From: JBFMHD01 sp040752395 [NCBI: Candidatus Hydrogenedentota bacterium]
Lineage (GTDB): Bacteria; JBFMHD01
Length of the DNA stretch: 6,272 nucleotides
Direction: 5' to 3'
NCBI GenBank assembly: GCA_040752395.1
Contig: JBFMHD010000164.1
Location: 1-6,272, forward strand
A program made the translations under genes and the position numbers. The notes under the pieces are model-generated. The model was not told the origin of the DNA, did not search any database, and saw only the letters and a list, made by a program, of their open reading frames with translations. Shown piece after piece: positions 5,238-6,272 of the stretch (position 1 is the first letter of the stretch; each line of letters opens with the position of its first letter).

Positions 5238-6272
5238 TTACGGTTTCAAGAGTTCTATAAACTCATCTTCGGTAATTATTTCTACACCTAATTTTTTTGC
5301 TTTAGCAAGTTTGCTGCCTGCTTCTTCTCCACAAACAACATAATCTGTATTACTCGATACAGAGGAAGATACTTTACCGCCCCTCTCCTTAACAAGTTTG
5401 CCTGCCTCATCTCTTGAAAATCGCTGTAACGCTCCTGTAAAAACAAACGATTTGTTCTCTATCTCTTTTATTATCTTTTTCTTTTTCTCAACATACGGCT
5501 CCAAGCCGTACATAAGCATTCTTTCAATCCGCTTTATGTTTGAATTATCACTAAAATACTCAACAATACTTTTAGCTATCTCATCACCTATACCTTTTAT
5601 AGAAATCAAATCATCATATTTAGCTTCTTTTAATCTATCTATACTTTCATAATGAGAGGCGAGAAGTTCAGCAATCACTTCACCTACATTTTTAATCCCA
5701 AGCGCATAAATAAATTTAGATAAAGTCACTCTTTTACTCATATTTATAGCATTTATTAAATTATCAGATGCCTTATCTGCAAATCCTGGCAAGCCGATAA
5801 GGTCTTGTTTTTTTAGTCTATATAAATCAGCTTCATCTTTTATTAATCCTTTTTTAATGAGCAGTTCAACAATCTTATCGCCAAGTCCCTCAATATTCAT
5901 TGAATCCCTGCTTACGAAATGCTTTATCCTCTCGATAATTTGTATCTCGCATTTTTTAGAATCACACCGTAAATACGCTCCGTCTTTAGTAAGTGTGTAC
6001 CCACATCCTGGACATCTTTTCGGAGAAATAACTCTTTTTTCGTTACCACTTCTTTTTTCCACTACGGGTTTCACAACTTCAGGTATAACATCACCGGCAC
6101 GTTTAATAACAACTCTATCACCAATACGAATATCTTTTCTTTCAAGGTCTTCAAAATTATGTAAAGTTGCTCGTTTAACAATCACGCCGCCAATATTAAC
6201 AGGTTCAAGATTCGCAACGGGTGTAATTATCCCTGTTCTACCAACCTGAAAAATTATCTCTTTAACAGTAGT
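5238..6272 (-). CDS. ligA: NAD-dependent DNA ligase LigA, C-terminal half (truncated by window edge)
   Basis: The frame is open from the right edge to TAA at 5238-5240, giving 344 residues, about half of the usual 670. The reader should not take the GTG at 6183-6185 as a start: VGRTGIITPVANLEPV upstream of it is conserved LigA sequence in the same frame. In visible numbering: OB-fold with QVGRTG-TPVA (9-20), RATLHN (34-39) and GD-V-KRAGDVIPEV (51-66); zinc finger with Cys87, 90, 103 and 108; helix-hairpin-helix region (about 115-255) including GLPGFADKA and SIKGIGDEIA; and BRCT domain (about 274-344) with FVFTGAL, SVSSNTDYVVCG and GSKLAKAKKLG. The enzyme seals nicks in replication and repair using NAD+. 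The adenylation domain with its KxDG lysine is outside the window. All visible domains look intact and functional. Confidence 0.97.
   Translation of the reverse strand, partial: TTVKEIIFQVGRTGIITPVANLEPVNIGGVIVKRATLHNFEDLERKDIRIGDRVVIKRAGDVIPEVVKPVVEKRSGNEKRVISPKRCPGCGYTLTKDGAYLRCDSKKCEIQIIERIKHFVSRDSMNIEGLGDKIVELLIKKGLIKDEADLYRLKKQDLIGLPGFADKASDNLINAINMSKRVTLSKFIYALGIKNVGEVIAELLASHYESIDRLKEAKYDDLISIKGIGDEIAKSIVEYFSDNSNIKRIERMLMYGLEPYVEKKKKIIKEIENKSFVFTGALQRFSRDEAGKLVKERGGKVSSSVSSNTDYVVCGEEAGSKLAKAKKLGVEIITEDEFIELLKP

Noticed and set aside
6183-6185. GTG as the start of a short ligase-like gene
   Set aside because: The same frame continues upstream to the window edge with conserved LigA OB-fold sequence, so this is an internal Val codon.
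5398-6249. Two plus-strand open frames (5398-5652 and 5857-6249)
   Set aside because: Both lie antisense to the conserved zinc-finger, HhH and BRCT coding sequence of ligA and give low-complexity Ser/Ile/Leu-rich translations.

Overview
The window is an AT-rich (roughly two thirds A+T by eye) stretch of bacterial chromosome in which every supported gene lies on the minus strand. Seven coding regions are visible. In transcription order (right to left) they are: the C-terminal half of NAD-dependent DNA ligase (ligA, cut by the right edge); a geranylgeranyl-reductase-family FAD oxidoreductase; a HEPN-domain protein and a minimal nucleotidyltransferase (MNT) that overlap by 37 bases; a secreted SH3b-TPR protein; tRNA pseudouridine synthase truA; and the N-terminal third or so of an O-antigen ligase/polymerase-like membrane protein (cut by the left edge). 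The bacterial LigA, the O-antigen-type polymerase and the exported TPR protein suggest an envelope with surface glycans. The low GC and divergent proteins fit an uncultured lineage, but I cannot name a phylum from the sequence alone.

Region by region. 1-1239: truA and the polymerase-like gene overlap by 8 bases (ATGAATAA) and are almost certainly co-transcribed. 1326-3005: the TPR gene has a strong Shine-Dalgarno sequence and a good sigma70-like promoter whose -10 lies inside an 18-base inverted repeat. It probably heads the TPR-truA-polymerase unit, since the 86-base gap to truA shows no terminator. 3006-3195: a 190-base spacer that also holds what may be a decayed repeat element. 3196-3905: the HEPN-MNT pair, a toxin-antitoxin-like cassette. 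It has a terminator-like hairpin on its upstream side and its own promoter with a perfect TTGACA; predicted initiation falls on the GTG start codon, so its mRNA may be leaderless. 3999-5162: the FAD reductase. 5163-5237: a short spacer almost entirely made of 7-base tandem units (ACCNANN on the plus strand). 5238-6272: ligA.

The genes do not form one pathway. LigA and TruA are housekeeping enzymes, the reductase probably saturates an isoprenoid chain, and the HEPN-MNT pair looks like an autonomous accessory insertion between neighbours. The less ordinary features are non-coding: the in-register heptamer array directly in front of the reductase start codon, and a 22-base element found in two copies (18/22 identical), each just after a TAACGC that contains the stop codon of ligA or of the reductase. 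I found no CRISPR array, tRNA, rRNA or intact mobile element, and nothing I can defend as a wholly new multi-gene system.
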